A stretch of 64,000 bases of DNA from Ilex aquifolium (taxonomy: Eukaryota > Streptophyta > Magnoliopsida > Aquifoliales > Aquifoliaceae): assembly GCA_951799425.1 (NCBI GenBank), contig OX637394.1, forward strand, positions 36,926,001 through 36,990,000, given 5' to 3'. Shown in pieces: positions 1-11,826 of the stretch. The notes beneath the pieces were generated by a model, which worked only from the letters and a program-made list of their open reading frames with translations, did not search any database and was not told where the DNA came from. Position numbers and translations under genes: made by a program. The stretch's first letter is position 1, and each line of letters begins with the position of its first letter.

Positions 1-336
1 TTTCGTCCCGAAACAATTCATTATACCTCGGATTAAGTTCAAATTAATTTTATTTGAACTTTAACTTAATTTTAAGGAAATTTTATAAAATCCATTACTG
101 GGGACCTTTAAAATGAAATTTGTCACGCAGTCGTCTCGAACAACGTGTAAAAATCCGACTATCTCAGAATTCGACGAAATTTGACAGGGTGACTAGATTC
201 CGCGATACGAATCCAACAGCGAACTCCGTTTCCTCATCCGAGGTCTAGAGCATGAGTATTTCAAATAAGCATTAGGATGGCAAATGACCATTTTGCCCTT
301 ATTCACAAAAAAATTTAAAATTTCCCGGGTTTTACA
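1..336 (-). mobile_element. Tekay-type LTR, 5' part, cut by window edge
   Basis: Read on the minus strand this begins TGTAAAACCCGGGAAATTT and matches, with divergence, the first 340 bases of the solo LTRs at 6116 and 12299, including the shared stretch around the TCGGATGA and TTCGTCGAA words. It is therefore the start of a long chromovirus LTR pointing left, out of the window. Whether a whole element follows cannot be seen. It has clearly diverged from the other copies and looks old. Confidence 0.8.
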
Positions 337-780
337 TATTTAGTAGCCGATAGTGTTGTGTATGAAAGAGAGAGCCAGAGAGATAGAGAGAAAGAACAGT
401 GATGAGATCATGAGACTACTCTCAAAAGGAGATCGAATCAAGAAGAAGGAAGAAGTGGTTGCCTTAGCTTTGAGTTCGAGCAGAGTGGTCACTTGAGCTT
501 CGAGTTTGAGTAGAGTGGTCGCCTGAGCTTCTAGCTCGAGAAGAGTGGTCGCCTCTCGCCTGAGCTGCTGTTCATCGCCTGACGCCTGATGTGGTTCGAA
601 CCGTCTGGTTTACAAACTCGTCCAATTCACGGTTCTTGTCCAAAAATTGGTCGGTTTCACGGTTCCTAAGCGGTTTGATTCCTTAAGTGGTCTAACTAGA
701 GAACCGGACCGTTTGAGGTCCCGGTTCACGGTTCGACTGGTTTGGTCCAGTTCTAATAACACTGGTTCTAGGAATGTATT
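337..780. other. Spacer without a recognisable gene
   Basis: This stretch carries a GA-rich segment (about 365-400), three 30-bp tandem repeats (461-550, listed separately) and a segment from about 590 to 760 rich in CGGTTC/GGTTCACGG words. No open frame of note is present. It may contain the upstream part of the copia LTR that ends at 911, but I cannot fix where that LTR starts. Confidence 0.5.
461..550 (+). repeat. Three 30-bp tandem repeats
   Basis: Three head-to-tail 30-bp units start at 461, 491 and 521. Each ends in the word AGAGTGGTC and is built around a GAGCTT-GAG core. The units differ by several substitutions, and a degenerate fourth partial unit follows. The period is a multiple of three, but no long open frame runs through it. 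Confidence 0.75.
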
Positions 781-911
781 TAGTAGATTACATTCTGTTT
801 GATATAGTTATCTTTTAATCTAATGATCAATATTAATAAGCGACCATATGTATTGGACTCTCACTATTAAGAGAGGTCCATTTGATCTTTATTCAGTTGG
901 TTTATTCTTCA

Positions 912-929
912 TGGTATCAGAGCCATGAT
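912..929 (+). other. Primer binding site (tRNA-iMet) of the copia fragment
   Basis: TGGTATCAGAGCCATGAT is the standard plant initiator-methionine tRNA complement. It follows directly after a CA that would be the LTR end. Confidence 0.8.
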
Positions 930-1017
930 AGACTAACGTCTCCTTTGTTTTTCCATTACGACAGATTGCTTCGTCTATAAATTTTAGATTTTTTTTCTGC
1001 AACAATACTTCCTACCC

Positions 1018-1770
1018 ATGAATACGGCTATCGCATCCACTCTTCAATTTCTCCTCTCTAATATTCATACTTTCGTCACCATAAAACTAGACCCCACCAA
1101 CTATAGAACCTGGAAAACTCAGTTACACCATGTTCTTTGTGTCCATGGCTTCCTTGTCTATGTCAATGGCACTTCTCCTTGTCCAAATGCCATAGCCACT
1201 GACTCATCCGACAAGGAAATTCCAAACCTAGAATTCCTTGAATGGTCCAAGAAGATCAACATCTAGTGAGTGCCATTAATGCCACTCTCAGTCCCTCAAT
1301 TCTATCCTATGTTATCAATTGCACATCCTCTCAAGATATTTTTTCTTTACTTGAATGACGGCTAAATTCCCTATCTCACTCTCATATCATTCAAATGAAA
1401 ATTGATTTTGCAGAATTTCAAAAAGGGAACCCTATCTGTGAAGAATTATATTGACAAGATTTAATCCCTTGTTGATAACCTTGCTTCTAATTTTGCCCCT
1501 GTCAACGACGAAGATGTCGTTCTTTTCACATTAAATGGCATTTCACGTGAGTATAGTTCAATTAAAACATCCATTCGAACCCGTCCATCACCTATTTCTA
1601 TGAGTGATCCATTTTAGTCTGCTTTCCATCGAGGAAATTAATCTTGCCCTTGAATATTCCGAACCTACCAGTGAGGTTACTACATCCCTTCAAGCAACTA
1701 AGACTGATGTTATTGCTCGACCGACTCATTTTTCTAATGGTGGTCATGGTTCCCACTGAGGAGGTCATTT
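1018..1770 (+). pseudogene. Ty1/copia Gag remnant
   Basis: The first 80 residues resemble the N-terminus of copia Gag (UBN2/retrotran_gag type): a TIKLDPTNYRTWKTQL stretch (compare the family's IKL-xNYLLWRxQ), then a glycine/valine 'FVDG-TPCP'-like segment, then xYxxWxK. Further on, a segment with DNLAS and a VLFTLNGISREY-like stretch matches the family's later Gag helices. The zinc knuckle is not visible. The capsid reading is broken in several places, so this is a fossil. Confidence 0.7.
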
Positions 1771-1771
1771 C

Positions 1772-1788
1772 ATATATATATATATATA
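1772..1788. repeat. (AT)n microsatellite
   Basis: About eight AT dinucleotides at the junction where copia similarity stops. Confidence 0.9.
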
Positions 1789-1884
1789 AGACTTCTTTTA
1801 ACTTCATTGTGCAATTTTTGTTATGAATTGATGTGTGGGATTGATGAATGGATGATTGCATACCTCTTTATGTTTGGTTTGTTA

Positions 1885-2345
1885 GGGACTAGTAAAACTT
1901 AAGTTAGGGGGTATATTGAGGGCATGACACTGAATATCTCATAGCTTAATTCATAATCGTTTCACATGTGTTTAACATTTAATCCTTTGAATTGTGTTTA
2001 AATTTGAGTAATGGAGTGTATTTGTGGTTGTAGGTACAAAAGGAGATGAAGGGGAATATGTGGAAGCAAGCATAAGGTCATGGGAAATCATTATCATTAG
2101 GATTAAGAGGAGTTGAAGTAGAGGAGCAAAAAATAAAAAATTAGAAAAAAGGCAGACCAACCAATTGAAGTTCAACCGGATCATTAAGCTGACATAAAAA
2201 GCTTCAAGAGGTTGAACAAAGGTTCAACCGGTTCAAAAGGTTGCAGAATCTGTTTATCATAACAACACCAAGATGTTGCCTAGGCTTCAATCGATTGAAC
2301 ACAAACGTTCAACCAGTTCATCAGAGAGTCATTAGGGCTTTTGCA
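1885..2345 (+). mobile_element. Athila-like polypurine tract and LTR start, fragment
   Basis: The words GGGACTAGTAAAACTTAAGT followed by a G-rich run (1905-1911) match, on the opposite strand, the sequences flanking the 3' LTRs of the two Athila elements at 26047 and 38606. An LTR then begins near 1917 (TGAGGGCATGAC). Its U3 holds a cluster of GTTCAACCGGTTC-like words (2180-2320). The fragment ends where T1's LTR begins, near 2346. Confidence 0.6.
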
Positions 2346-2612
2346 AGATTTTTTGCGTTTTACGATACGATCGGCGTCGCGTGACTAAAATAAACACAAT
2401 CAAATTTTAGTCACAAAAACCCATAGAGAATTTAAATTTAGTTCAATAAAATTACATTAAAATCAACACGGGAAGAGATTTAATTGATTCAGAATAAAAT
2501 CGGATCAGAAAAACTGAGAAGTGTGGCGCGACGAGGGCCAAGTGTTTGAGGAGTATAAAACAGGAAGAATATCAAATTTTATTCCCCATTACTTCAGCCA
2601 TTTTTTGAAATT

Positions 2613-2615
<3 letters not shown>

Positions 2616-2643
<28 letters not shown>
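2616..2643 (+). repeat. (AG)n microsatellite in T1 LTR
   Basis: About 13 AG units lie in the leader part of the LTR. The same position in the sister LTRs is GA-rich but not a perfect repeat. Confidence 0.9.
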
Positions 2644-4235
2644 AGAGAGAAAAACCAACTTCTCCACCTTTTTCCTTTCGATCTGCGACGATCCAACCGT
2701 CGGATTGCTTCGAGCCAAGAATTAAAATTGTTCTACGCGACGAGAGGTACGAAATCATACCAATGATCATGATTTTCTTCAAAATATCAAATATGAGATT
2801 TTTGGGATAAAGCTTAGGAGGCTTGATTTAAGGTCTTTGGGGCTTCTTCTATGCGGATATATGCTATAAGAGGTAGGGTTCATTTCCTAACTAGGTTTAT
2901 TTCTAACCTAGGGTTGAAATATGAAATAGGTAGGGTGTTAGAGATGAATTCTCATATATAACACATACCTAGGGTTGTTAGAATATGAAAAATGTGTATA
3001 AGAATATGTTAAAACCAATTCTTCCATGATTGGGTTTGATGAAATTGCATAGTTTGGATTTCATAGAGAATATGTTGTTTGGGCATGCTATGTGTTTACA
3101 TAATTTTGCCTATTAAGTGTTTGAAAAATGCTTATGAATGCAACTATGTTAATTGGATTGAGATCACATGTAACATGTTTGGGATTGTTTGTGGACAGAT
3201 GGATATGTTCATTATATGTCGTATGATGTGATGAACATGTGATAGAAATTGCGATTGTACAATTTGATTGCATAATGATATGAAATATAATTGTGCATTA
3301 CATTTGTATATGTACAGGTAACATCGCATTCGTGGACATTCGACATGAGTATGGGTGTGTGTGCTTATTTTTGATCAAGCACCATCCTTTGTGTGTTGAT
3401 ACAAGGGCTCGGAAAGGTTGGACCTAGGTTCGACCGAGTCGCACAGGTTGCATTGAAAATATGTGTCAGGGTTAGCAAGTAGGGCTAGACTCTCCCGTGG
3501 GTGCAAGACCCGGTAATTTCGAATACGCACTCCCATTGGTATTGAGTCCATAAAGTGTGTCAGCGTAAGCGAAACCATTGGTGGAATTCCATAGATGCCA
3601 CATCGGTTAGGTGACCATTGGTTGAAGTTCATAAATACCTACCTCAAGAAAAACACAAGATTTTATAAAATGTTCATTGGATGTCAAGCATCAATGACGG
3701 GGGCTTGGAATGTCTGGAAGCATACGCATGACATGACATGTGTTATGGGAGCCGGTTGAGGGCTCGGGTTTGCATTGCATGCATAAGTTCCATCTCATGA
3801 CAATGCATGAAATAGTAGCATTCATTTATGACATGTATGTATTTGAATGGATGCTTGATGTGATGAATTACATGTGAAATTTCATATATATCTGGGTTGG
3901 GGAGTAGCCTCCTTAGGAGATAAGCTATTGAGTATGGCTCACCCTTTATGGGGATACATTTCAGGTGTTGGACCAGCTTCAGTGGACGGCGCGCACTTGG
4001 GCCCGTGTTCACGATCGACCGGGTTGTGGCTCGTGAATTATATTTTGTAATCTCATGTATAATTTTTTTTTTGGCCTTGTATAAATCATGTACAAAACTT
4101 GTATTTTGACAAAGGCTTGTAATGGGTCACTCTTGGACATTGTTCTTTTGTTAAACAAAATGAATGGAATGGGTGTTGTTTGAATTTATTGGGTAAAAGT
4201 TGGGATTTGGAAAAATTTAGGGAAATTTGGGCCCT

Positions 4236-4500
4236 ACGTACTAGTACCTAGCTTCCAGAGGGCTCAGGTACCGTTACATAGACTCATAGGTTCCAGTACC
4301 ACGTTGCCCGTGGCTCAGGTATCGATACCTAGGCTCTCAGGTACCAGTACCCCAATGGACATTGGGCTCAGGTTTCGGTACCTATGCTCAAAGGTACTGG
4401 TACCCCGATAAATAGCGGACCCAAGTACAGGTACCTGGCCAACAGAGAACTCGGGTACCGAAACCACTTATTCGAGGTACCGATACCTCTTCCAAGAACT
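4236..4500 (+). repeat. Palindrome cluster (GGTACCGGTACC-like) in T1 LTR
   Basis: About ten copies of a GGTAC(C/T)(G/A)(G/A)TACC-like inverted word are spaced 20-35 bases apart, often preceded by GGCTCA. A smaller TACCGGTAC cluster lies at the equivalent place in the solo LTR at 12299 (14756-14815), and one copy remains in the right LTR end of T1. Confidence 0.8.
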
Positions 4501-4815
4501 TGAAATTTGAAATGTAACATTGTCGAGTCTTCACATCTTGAGCGCTATTCTTTGGATGATGTAAATGGGTAAATATTAAGTCCTGAACCTTGAGGTTCGG
4601 ACCTTGGAATGGTCCTATGAATAATATATGAACAGATTATGTGTTGGGTAGTGCTCCTGTGCAAAGGGGGCTCTGCCCAGATTTTGTTTTGTTACGATCC
4701 CGACGAAGGGGTGTAACGACGTAGTATCGGGTTATACGATATCCACGGATATTTTGTGGGTTGATGGGTGATCAATGTATTGAGAAAGGACCCCCAAATT
4801 TTGGGTGTCACAGCT

Positions 4816-4827
4816 TGGTATCAGATC
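4816..4827 (+). other. Primer binding site of T1 (tRNA-iMet)
   Basis: TGGTATCAGATC lies three bases after the LTR end. It is the usual chromovirus primer site with a change at its end. Confidence 0.75.
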
Positions 4828-5141
4828 TTAGGTTCCCGATTACCTTGGACTTGAGGGTAGATTGGGTTAAGCCATTGCATTAATTATTCATTAAATGCTA
4901 CATGTTGTATGATATGAGATATATACATTATTAAATGTGTATGAGAATGAGACACTAAGGTTAGAAAACATAACCTTGGTGTCAAAAAAAAGAAAGAATG
5001 AGAAATTTTACAGTTTGGGTGTCTACTGGTGAGCGGCATACCTCTTACCAGGGAGACAAGAGGGAAAATTCCCAAATTTTTAACTTTAATCCCTAACTTT
5101 GGGATACTAAGTGATTCATTGCTATCTTACGTGTGTGTGTA

Positions 5142-8100
5142 GATGGAAAATAGAAGAAGAGGACATCGGAACAACCAACCACCACCGTCATCGGCCTTTG
5201 ATTAACAAGCCTTCATGGAGGTTATGGGCACAATGACGGCTAACTTTGCACAAGCTTGCGCCAACATGGGCCACGGAGGCTCAAACAACCTCCAGAGGTT
5301 CAAGGCACATAAGCCACCAACAATTATAGGTAGGACAGATCCGATGGTGACTGACCATTGGTTTCAACAAGTGGACAAGATCTTAGAGGCTCTGGAGATC
5401 ACATCTGATGCCACTAAGATAAGGCTAGCGACATTCCAACTCGAGAGAGAGGCCCATCTATGGTGGAATTTGGAAAAGGCCTCAAGAAATATTAAGGCAA
5501 TGACTTGGGAAGAGTTACGTGAGTTCTTCATGGGCAAGTACTTCCCATCGGCTCTTCGACAACTGAAAGCCTAGGAATTTCTAGACTTGAAGCAAGGGAC
5601 CATGACGGTGATGGAATACGTGGCTAAGTTCACCGAGCTAGCTCATTTTTCTGACAATCACGTGGCTACTAACTTGGCCAAAGTGAGGAGATTTGAGGAT
5701 CACTTGAAGTTGCCCATCCAAGGAAAGATTATTGGCCACCGCCTACAAGACCTAGACTTGATGATCGAGACCGCCATGGCCATTGAGAGGGAAGTGGAAG
5801 ACACCAAGAGCATCCAGTTGGGCGGTGCTAAGGACAAGAAGAAAGAGGGTTAGTCCTCTTCCACTAGTTCGAGGAAGAAGCAAAGGACATCTACCCCATA
5901 AGGGCCTCAAGGGCAGGGCTGAGGCTAACAAAGCCAAGGCTAAGGTCAATCCTTCCAAGGTGGGCGAAATTTCAGGGCTCTCTATCAGGCTGGCCAGAAG
6001 ACTTGCTACATATGCCACCAACCAGGTCATTTGAAGCAGGATTGTCCTCAGAGGCAGTGATTCTAGAGTTATAGGTCATCTCTGTCTCAGTCATTGGTGG
6101 GGCATAGACATTTTTTGTAAAATCCGGGTAAATTTGAACTTTTTTCTGAAAAAATGGCAAAACGGTAATTTGTCACTATAATACGTATTTAAAATACTCA
6201 TGTTTCTAGAGCTCGGATGACACAACGGACTTCACCGTTAGATTCGTATCGTGAAATCTAGTTACCCTGTCAAATTTCATCGAATTCTGAAATAATTGAA
6301 TTTTACATGTATTTCGAGGCGACTAGGTGGCGGCTGAACTCACAAAGGTCCCAACAAAATAAATTTTATAAAATTCCCTTAAAATTGAATTAAAGTTCAA
6401 ATAAAATTAATTTGAACTTAAACTGGGATGAAATGAAACGTTTCGGGACGAAAAACGGACCCGGAAGTAAGAAATATGCGGTGGGACGTGGACCGCACAA
6501 TTAAAATTATAAATAGTGACTTAAATTAGATTTTTTGGAGAAAATTTCTCCATTTGTTCAGCCTCATACGTTTGGGAGAGAAGAGAGAGAAGAGAAGAAG
6601 AATTAATCTTCAAGCTTTCTCCTTCGATTCCCGGAGTTCTGTCGGTCGAAATTCGTCGAGCCAAGAGTTAAAGTTCATCTCTTCGACGAGGGCTTTGCGT
6701 ACGTACCAAAAAGAACTGATTCACCGAAGGTCCAAAGAAAGGATTTTGGAGAGATCAAAGTTTTGGGCTTGGGAAGTGTTCTTGAAGCTTCCTTCGGGTG
6801 ATTTACGCACCAAGAGGTAGGGTTCCTCCTACTTTTGTTTTATTCCTATCCTTTGGTGTTGAAATTGTGGGTTGTTTTGGTGTTGAAATTGTGGGCTGTT
6901 TTGGGTTGGAATTGTGGCCTGTTTAGGGGCTGTTTTGTGGGCATGTTATATGTTTACATTATGCCTTGAGAATTAAGTGTGTTATTACTTGATTATGTAA
7001 CGACATGCTTGGTTGTTGTTGTTAGATAAAATGTCGATATGTGTTTATAATGTATCTTTGTGAATGGAATGTGCTATGACATGCTTGAGGATGTTGTAGT
7101 TGTGTATTAATATATGTTGTTATTGTATTAGCATCATGATAAATTGTGGTAATTACGTGCATTACACATATATCACCTTGACCATGTTGATAAGTGGTTT
7201 AAGTTGTCCATATGACATTCATTACATATGAGACATGACATTGATATGCGATGGTACATTACATTGCATTTGCACGGAGGCATCATATTCATGGGCTTAG
7301 GCATGAGTGTGGGTGTGTGTGTGTGTGGGCATGGTTTATTCAAACATAATACTTGGTGGTTGAAGGGTGGGCTCGAGAAAGTGGGATTGAAGATCCTACT
7401 GAGTCGTACGGTTGCATGCATGGAAAAACTTGTGTCGGGTATAGCAAGTAGGGCTAGACTCTCCCTCGGGTGCAAAACCCGGTTATTGGTTTATTCACTT
7501 CCATCGGTGCAAGTCCAAAAAAGTGAATTAGGCATACGGAGCCGGCGGTGTAATTCTAAAATCCATTGCCCAATAAGACACAAGATTTTGATTTATAAAA
7601 ATACTCATTCAATGAGTAACATCCAACAGTGATTTGGTTTTACAAGCACGTGACTTTTATTTCAAACGATCATTGGATGGATTTTTTTTCAATTGACGGT
7701 TTCATTGCACAAGTGCATTGCATTGTGTTGTGAGAGTCGGTGAGCACTCGGGTTAAGATGCATGAGTAAGTCTTATCTCATTCCATGGCATGACATGGTA
7801 AAATTCTAATATAGAGTTGCATATTCTTGTTTGGAATGTTGTTATGGATGAATGTTGTATGTAAACATTGCATATGCATCTAGGGTGGGGAGTAGCCTCT
7901 GTAGGAGATACTCTATTGAGCGTTGCTCACCCTATACGGGTAAACATTTCAGGTGCGGGTTTTACGCCGACGGACGGCACTCACTCGGGCACTTAAGGAG
8001 GAAGAAAAGCCGAGATGTGACTTTATTTTGAGTCCTTGTAAAATCATTGTAAAAATTATGATTTTTGAGCATGTAAATATTTGGAAATAGTCGTAATGGG

Positions 8101-8700
8101 ACTCATATGGACTGTTTTGAATGTAAATTTCCTGATGTATGAGTTTGATATGAGTTTGGGTAGGTTTTCTCAAAACTCCATATTTATGGACTATTTTTAA
8201 TCTAACCTTGCATGTAATTATACGAGTATGGATAAATGGACCCGGTGTGGTCAATATTTACTTATAAATGGACCCAGTGCGGTCATTGTTTTATATTGGG
8301 CCTCAGATGGGTCATGTGAATGTATATTGCACAGGTTAGGTTTTGGGTAGAGCTCCCCGTACAAAGGAGACACTGCCTGATTTTTGTTCAATTATGGACC
8401 CCGATAAATGGGGCATAACGGCGCGATATCGAGTTACTCGGTATCCACGGGTATTCCGCGGGTTGATAGGTAATCAACGGACCCCCGGATTTTGGGGCGT
8501 CACATTTTTCACTCCTCCATATCCCACCATGGGCCAAGGAAGTCAGTTCTAGTTTCAGGGTGCTACACAGGCCCCTACTACTTCACAAGCGAGAACTCCA
8601 CTATTAGGCCGGATGGGCTAGGGTTTGGGTCGAGACCCAGGACAGGGCTTGCAGGTAGGAACTTCAGGGACCCAGTGGCGAGTCTTCGTCATCACACCAC
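5142..8700 (+). pseudogene. T1 gag, interrupted by a solo LTR
   Basis: The frame opens with MENRRRGHRNNQ. A capsid segment follows with FKAHKPPTIIGRTDP and later EREAHLWW, WEELREFFMGKYFP and QGTMTVMEYVAKFTEL, all matching Tekay/Del Gag. A CCHC zinc knuckle (CYICHQPGHLKQDC) is encoded at about 6003-6045. The solo LTR 6116-8504 then intervenes, and a Gln/Thr/Ser-rich Gag tail resumes at 8510. The gene is broken in more than one place, so this is a fossil capsid gene. Confidence 0.8.
6116..8504 (+). mobile_element. Solo LTR, Tekay type, inside T1 gag
   Basis: It starts TGTAAAATCC and ends GGGGCGTCACA, with a 5-bp TTTTT duplication on both sides (6111-6115 and 8505-8509). At 2389 bp it matches the T1 LTR and the solo LTR at 12299 along its length. 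Gag coding continues on both sides, so this copy entered T1 after T1 had inserted. It most likely formed by recombination between the two LTRs of a full element. No gene is inside. Confidence 0.9.
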
Positions 8701-8730
8701 AAACTGAGCGAGTGGACCAGTTAGTGATTC

Positions 8731-9120
8731 ATGGTATATTTCTACTCTTTCTTATGGGCAAGGGTGTTATTTGATTCAGGTGTATCTCATTTATTCATTG
8801 TTGCATCGTGTGTGAAAGACTTGGGCTTAGAGGTTGAGACCTTAAAGAAGCCATTGTATGTGAGTTCTCCCCCAGGAGCTAGGGTTTGTATTGATAAAAT
8901 ATGTCAAAGATGTGAGTTAGCAATCTCGGGGATTCACCTCACTGTGGACCTTAGGGTCATGGACATGTCAGAGTTTGATGTCATCCTTGGGATGGATTGG
9001 TTGGTGGCACACCGAGTTGTCATCGATTGTGATCCAAAGAGGGTCATTGCTTATATGCCAGAAGGAGTTTTTTTTCAAATTTTAGGGAGAAAAGCACAAT
9101 GTTTTACCCCAAGCCGTATA
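8731..9120 (+). pseudogene. T1 aspartic protease region
   Basis: The stretch contains VLFDSGVSHLFI, a variant of the family's (L/V)FD(T/S)GASHSFI active-site motif. FDVILGMDWL follows about 75 residues later, and that is the typical second motif of chromovirus proteases. It lies directly after the Gag tail and before RT, as expected. Fossil. Confidence 0.85.
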
Positions 9121-9289
9121 TGAATTTCATTGGCATGAACACTTGATGGGTTGGCTTGTGAGCCTTACACTTAAGGACGCGGCAAGATAGAAGTTGGGTC
9201 TACCTCGGGTAGTTTGAAAATATGTGGATGTTTTCCCAGACGAGTTACCGGGATTACCTTCTTATCGGGATTTAGACTTCACCATCAAA

Positions 9290-10450
9290 TTACAACCCGT
9301 AGACAAGGGTTTCACTAGACCGAGTACCTCACCTTGGGGTACTTCGGTATTATTTGCCTAGAAGAAGGATAGGACCCTTAGGCTATGTATCTACTACCGG
9401 CAGTTGAATCAGGTCACCAACAAGAACAAGTACTTATTGTCGCGCATAGATGACTTATTTGACCATTTGAGAGTAGCTCGGGTCTACACTAAGATAGATT
9501 TGCGCATGGGATACCATCAGTTGAGGATTAGGGAGGCCGATATCCCTAACACTGCGTTCTGGATATGATATGGGCATTTTGAGTTCACGAATATGCCATT
9601 CGGGTTGACGAATGCCCTAGCGGCATTCATGGACCTTATGCATAGGGTGTTCCAACCCTATTTAGATCAGTTTGTCATAGACTTTGTTGGTGACATTCTG
9701 ATCTACTTCAATTCTAAGGAGGAGCATGAGGGTCACTTGAGGATTGTTCTCCAGACCTTGAGAGACCATCAGTTGTATGTCAAGTTCAGCAAATATGAAT
9801 TTTGGCTTATAGAGGTAAAATTTTTGGGACACGTGGTGTTTGTTTCGGGTGTGTCAGTGGACCCAAAGAAGGTTAGGCAATTATGAGTTATGAGAGGCCT
9901 AAGTCAGTCTTGGAGATACGCAATTTCTTCGGATTGGTGGGGTATTATCAGAGGTTCATTGAGAACTTCTCACGGCTAACTGCACCTATGACTAGATTAA
10001 CTAGGAAAGAGGTCAAGTTCCAATGGAATGACTCATGTGATAGGGCATTCCAGGAGTTAAAGATGAGACTTATTTCAACTCCTATCCTTGTAGTGCCAGA
10101 GAGAAGGCAAAGGTACACAGTCTATTGTGATGCCTCAAAGGATGGACTTGGATGTGTTCTGATGCAGTCTGGGAGGGTGGTAACTTATGGTTCACAGTAG
10201 TTGAAGAGCCACGAGCAGAACTACCCCACAAATGACATGGAGTTGGCAGCCGTTGTCCTTACCTTGAAGGTATAGCGCCACTATTTGTATTGAGAGCAGT
10301 TTGAAGTGTTTTCAGATCACAAGAGTCTGAAGCACATTTTTACGCAGTAGGATTATGACTTCACCTTGCATTACCACCCTGGTAAGGCCAATGTGGTGGT
10401 TGATGCACTCAGTTGGAAGTCACGGGGAGTCTTGACTAGTATAGCTTCCT
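9290..10450 (+). pseudogene. T1 reverse transcriptase and RNase H region
   Basis: The RT signatures include [12 protein letters not shown] and, where YxDD normally stands, [25 protein letters not shown] and FLGHVV follow, then the RNase H entry (YYQRFIENFSRLTAPMTRLT, YCDASKDGLGCVLMQ, HEQNYPTNDMELAAVV). The pattern is Tekay/Reina-like chromovirus. The region carries several breaks. Confidence 0.85.
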
Positions 10451-10689
10451 GAGAGTGGCAAATACTCAAGATTGTGGGACAGTTCGAGCCACACTACAGG
10501 GATTAGGTTCAGGGCACTTTGGGCAACCTTGTGGCTATGCCTTCCTTATTGAACAAAGTGATCAAGTCCCAGGGGCAGGACACGGAGATATTGTCCATCA
10601 GAGATCAGGTACAGTCAGGTATGGGTGACAAAGGTTGGGGCATTCACGCTGATGGTAGTATTCGATCTAGGGGAAGGATCATAATTTCC

Positions 10690-11500
10690 TAGACTACAAA
10701 TCTGAGAGAGGAGATCCTCAAGGAGTTTCATTGCTCCCATTTTACTATGCATCCTGGTAGCACTAAGATGTACCATGATCTTCACCACCAGTATTACTGG
10801 AGTGGGATGAAGAGACACGTTGGAGACTTTGTTAGTAGATTTCTCACGTATTAATAGGTCAAAGGCTGAGCTCCAGAGACCAGCAGGGTTGCTCCACCAT
10901 TTTGGAGGTGGCTGAGTGGAAGTGGGAACACGTCACTATGGATTTTGTGACCCACTTACCACGGACTTTGCGTGGGCTTGACACGGTATGTGTGATAGTA
11001 GAACGACTTACAAAGTCGACACACTTTTTGGTTGTGCAGATGACCTCCACACTAGGAGAATTCTGCAGGTTTTCTATATGGGAGATTGTCCAGTTGCATA
11101 GGATACCCATATCTATAATATCGGATCAAGATCCCACGTTCACGGACCACTTGTGGAGAGTTTCCAGCGGGCTATGGGGACATAGTTGATGATGAGTACA
11201 ACTTTTTAACCCCAAACGGACGGTCAATTGGGGAGGACCATTCAGATTTTAGATGACATGCTTCGGGCATACGTCCTTGACCTCAACAATAGCTGGGATG
11301 AGCACTTACCCTTAGTAGAGTTCGCCTACAACAACAGTTATCAGGCGAGTATATAGATGGCACCCTATGAGGCACTTTATAGGAGGTCGTGCCATTCTCC
11401 ATTCTGTTGGACTGAGGTTGGAAAGGGACCTTCCACGGGTCCTGACTTGATTAGGGACACCTCGGAGAAGGTGGACTTGATACAGAAGCATCTTCTTACC
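10690..11500 (+). pseudogene. T1 integrase region
   Basis: An H2C2-like segment (EFHCSHFTMHPGSTKMY, YYWSGMKRHV) comes first, then a core with WEHVTMDFVTHLPRT and IISDQDPTFT, and then the late core ([29 protein letters not shown]). The C-terminal part and any chromodomain are absent before the right LTR end begins. Broken in several places. Confidence 0.8.
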
Positions 11501-11502
11501 AC

Positions 11503-11826
11503 TTGTCCAAGGTACCGGTACCTCTTTCAAAAACATGAAATTTGAAATGTAACATTGTCGAACTTTCACATCTTAAGCGCTCTTCTTTGGATGATGTAAA
11601 ACCTTGGGGGTTGGACCTTGGAATGGTCCTATGAATAATATGTGAACAAGTTATGTGTTGGGTAGTGCTTCTGTTCAAAGGGGGCTCTGCCCGAATTTCG
11701 TTTTGTTACGATCCCAGTGAAGGGGTGTAACGACGTAGCATCGGGTTATGCGATATCACGGGTATTCTGCGGGTTGATAGGTGATCAATAGGTTGAGAAA
11801 TGACCCCCAGATTTTGGGGTGTCACA
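11503..11826 (+). repeat. End of T1 right LTR
   Basis: It aligns to the last 330 bases of the left LTR: the GTACCGGTACCTC word, then AACATTGTCGA, and finally ATTTTGGGGTGTCACA. Only this end of the right LTR is represented. Confidence 0.85.

Larger units (their letters stand above)
780..1770 (+). mobile_element. Ty1/copia retrotransposon, 5' fragment
   Basis: The visible parts, in order, are the end of an LTR (to about 911), a tRNA-iMet primer site at once after it, and a gag remnant. Protease, integrase and RT are absent. The fragment stops at an AT microsatellite. The left end of the LTR is not certain. This is a fossil with several breaks, and no second LTR is visible for dating it. Confidence 0.7.
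2346..4812 (+). repeat. Left LTR of T1
   Basis: From 2346 the sequence aligns to the interior of the solo LTR at 12299 (the GCGTTTTACGA word near 12490). A GA-rich segment and an AG microsatellite (2616-2643) follow. The end is ATTTTGGGTGTCACA, which matches the ends of the solo LTRs at 8504 and 15094. The first few hundred bases of the LTR are missing. Confidence 0.8.
2346..11826 (+). mobile_element. T1: Ty3/gypsy chromovirus, Tekay/Del type, old and broken
   Basis: The parts run left to right: a long LTR lacking its first few hundred bases, a tRNA-iMet primer site, gag, protease, RT, RNase H, integrase, and the last 0.3 kb of the right LTR. The lineage is inferred from the 2.5 kb LTR, the iMet primer site and the Tekay-like RT and integrase motifs. 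A same-family solo LTR (6116-8504) sits within gag. The coding part carries many breaks, so this is an old fossil. Because the left LTR edge is missing, a target duplication cannot be tested. Confidence 0.85.
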
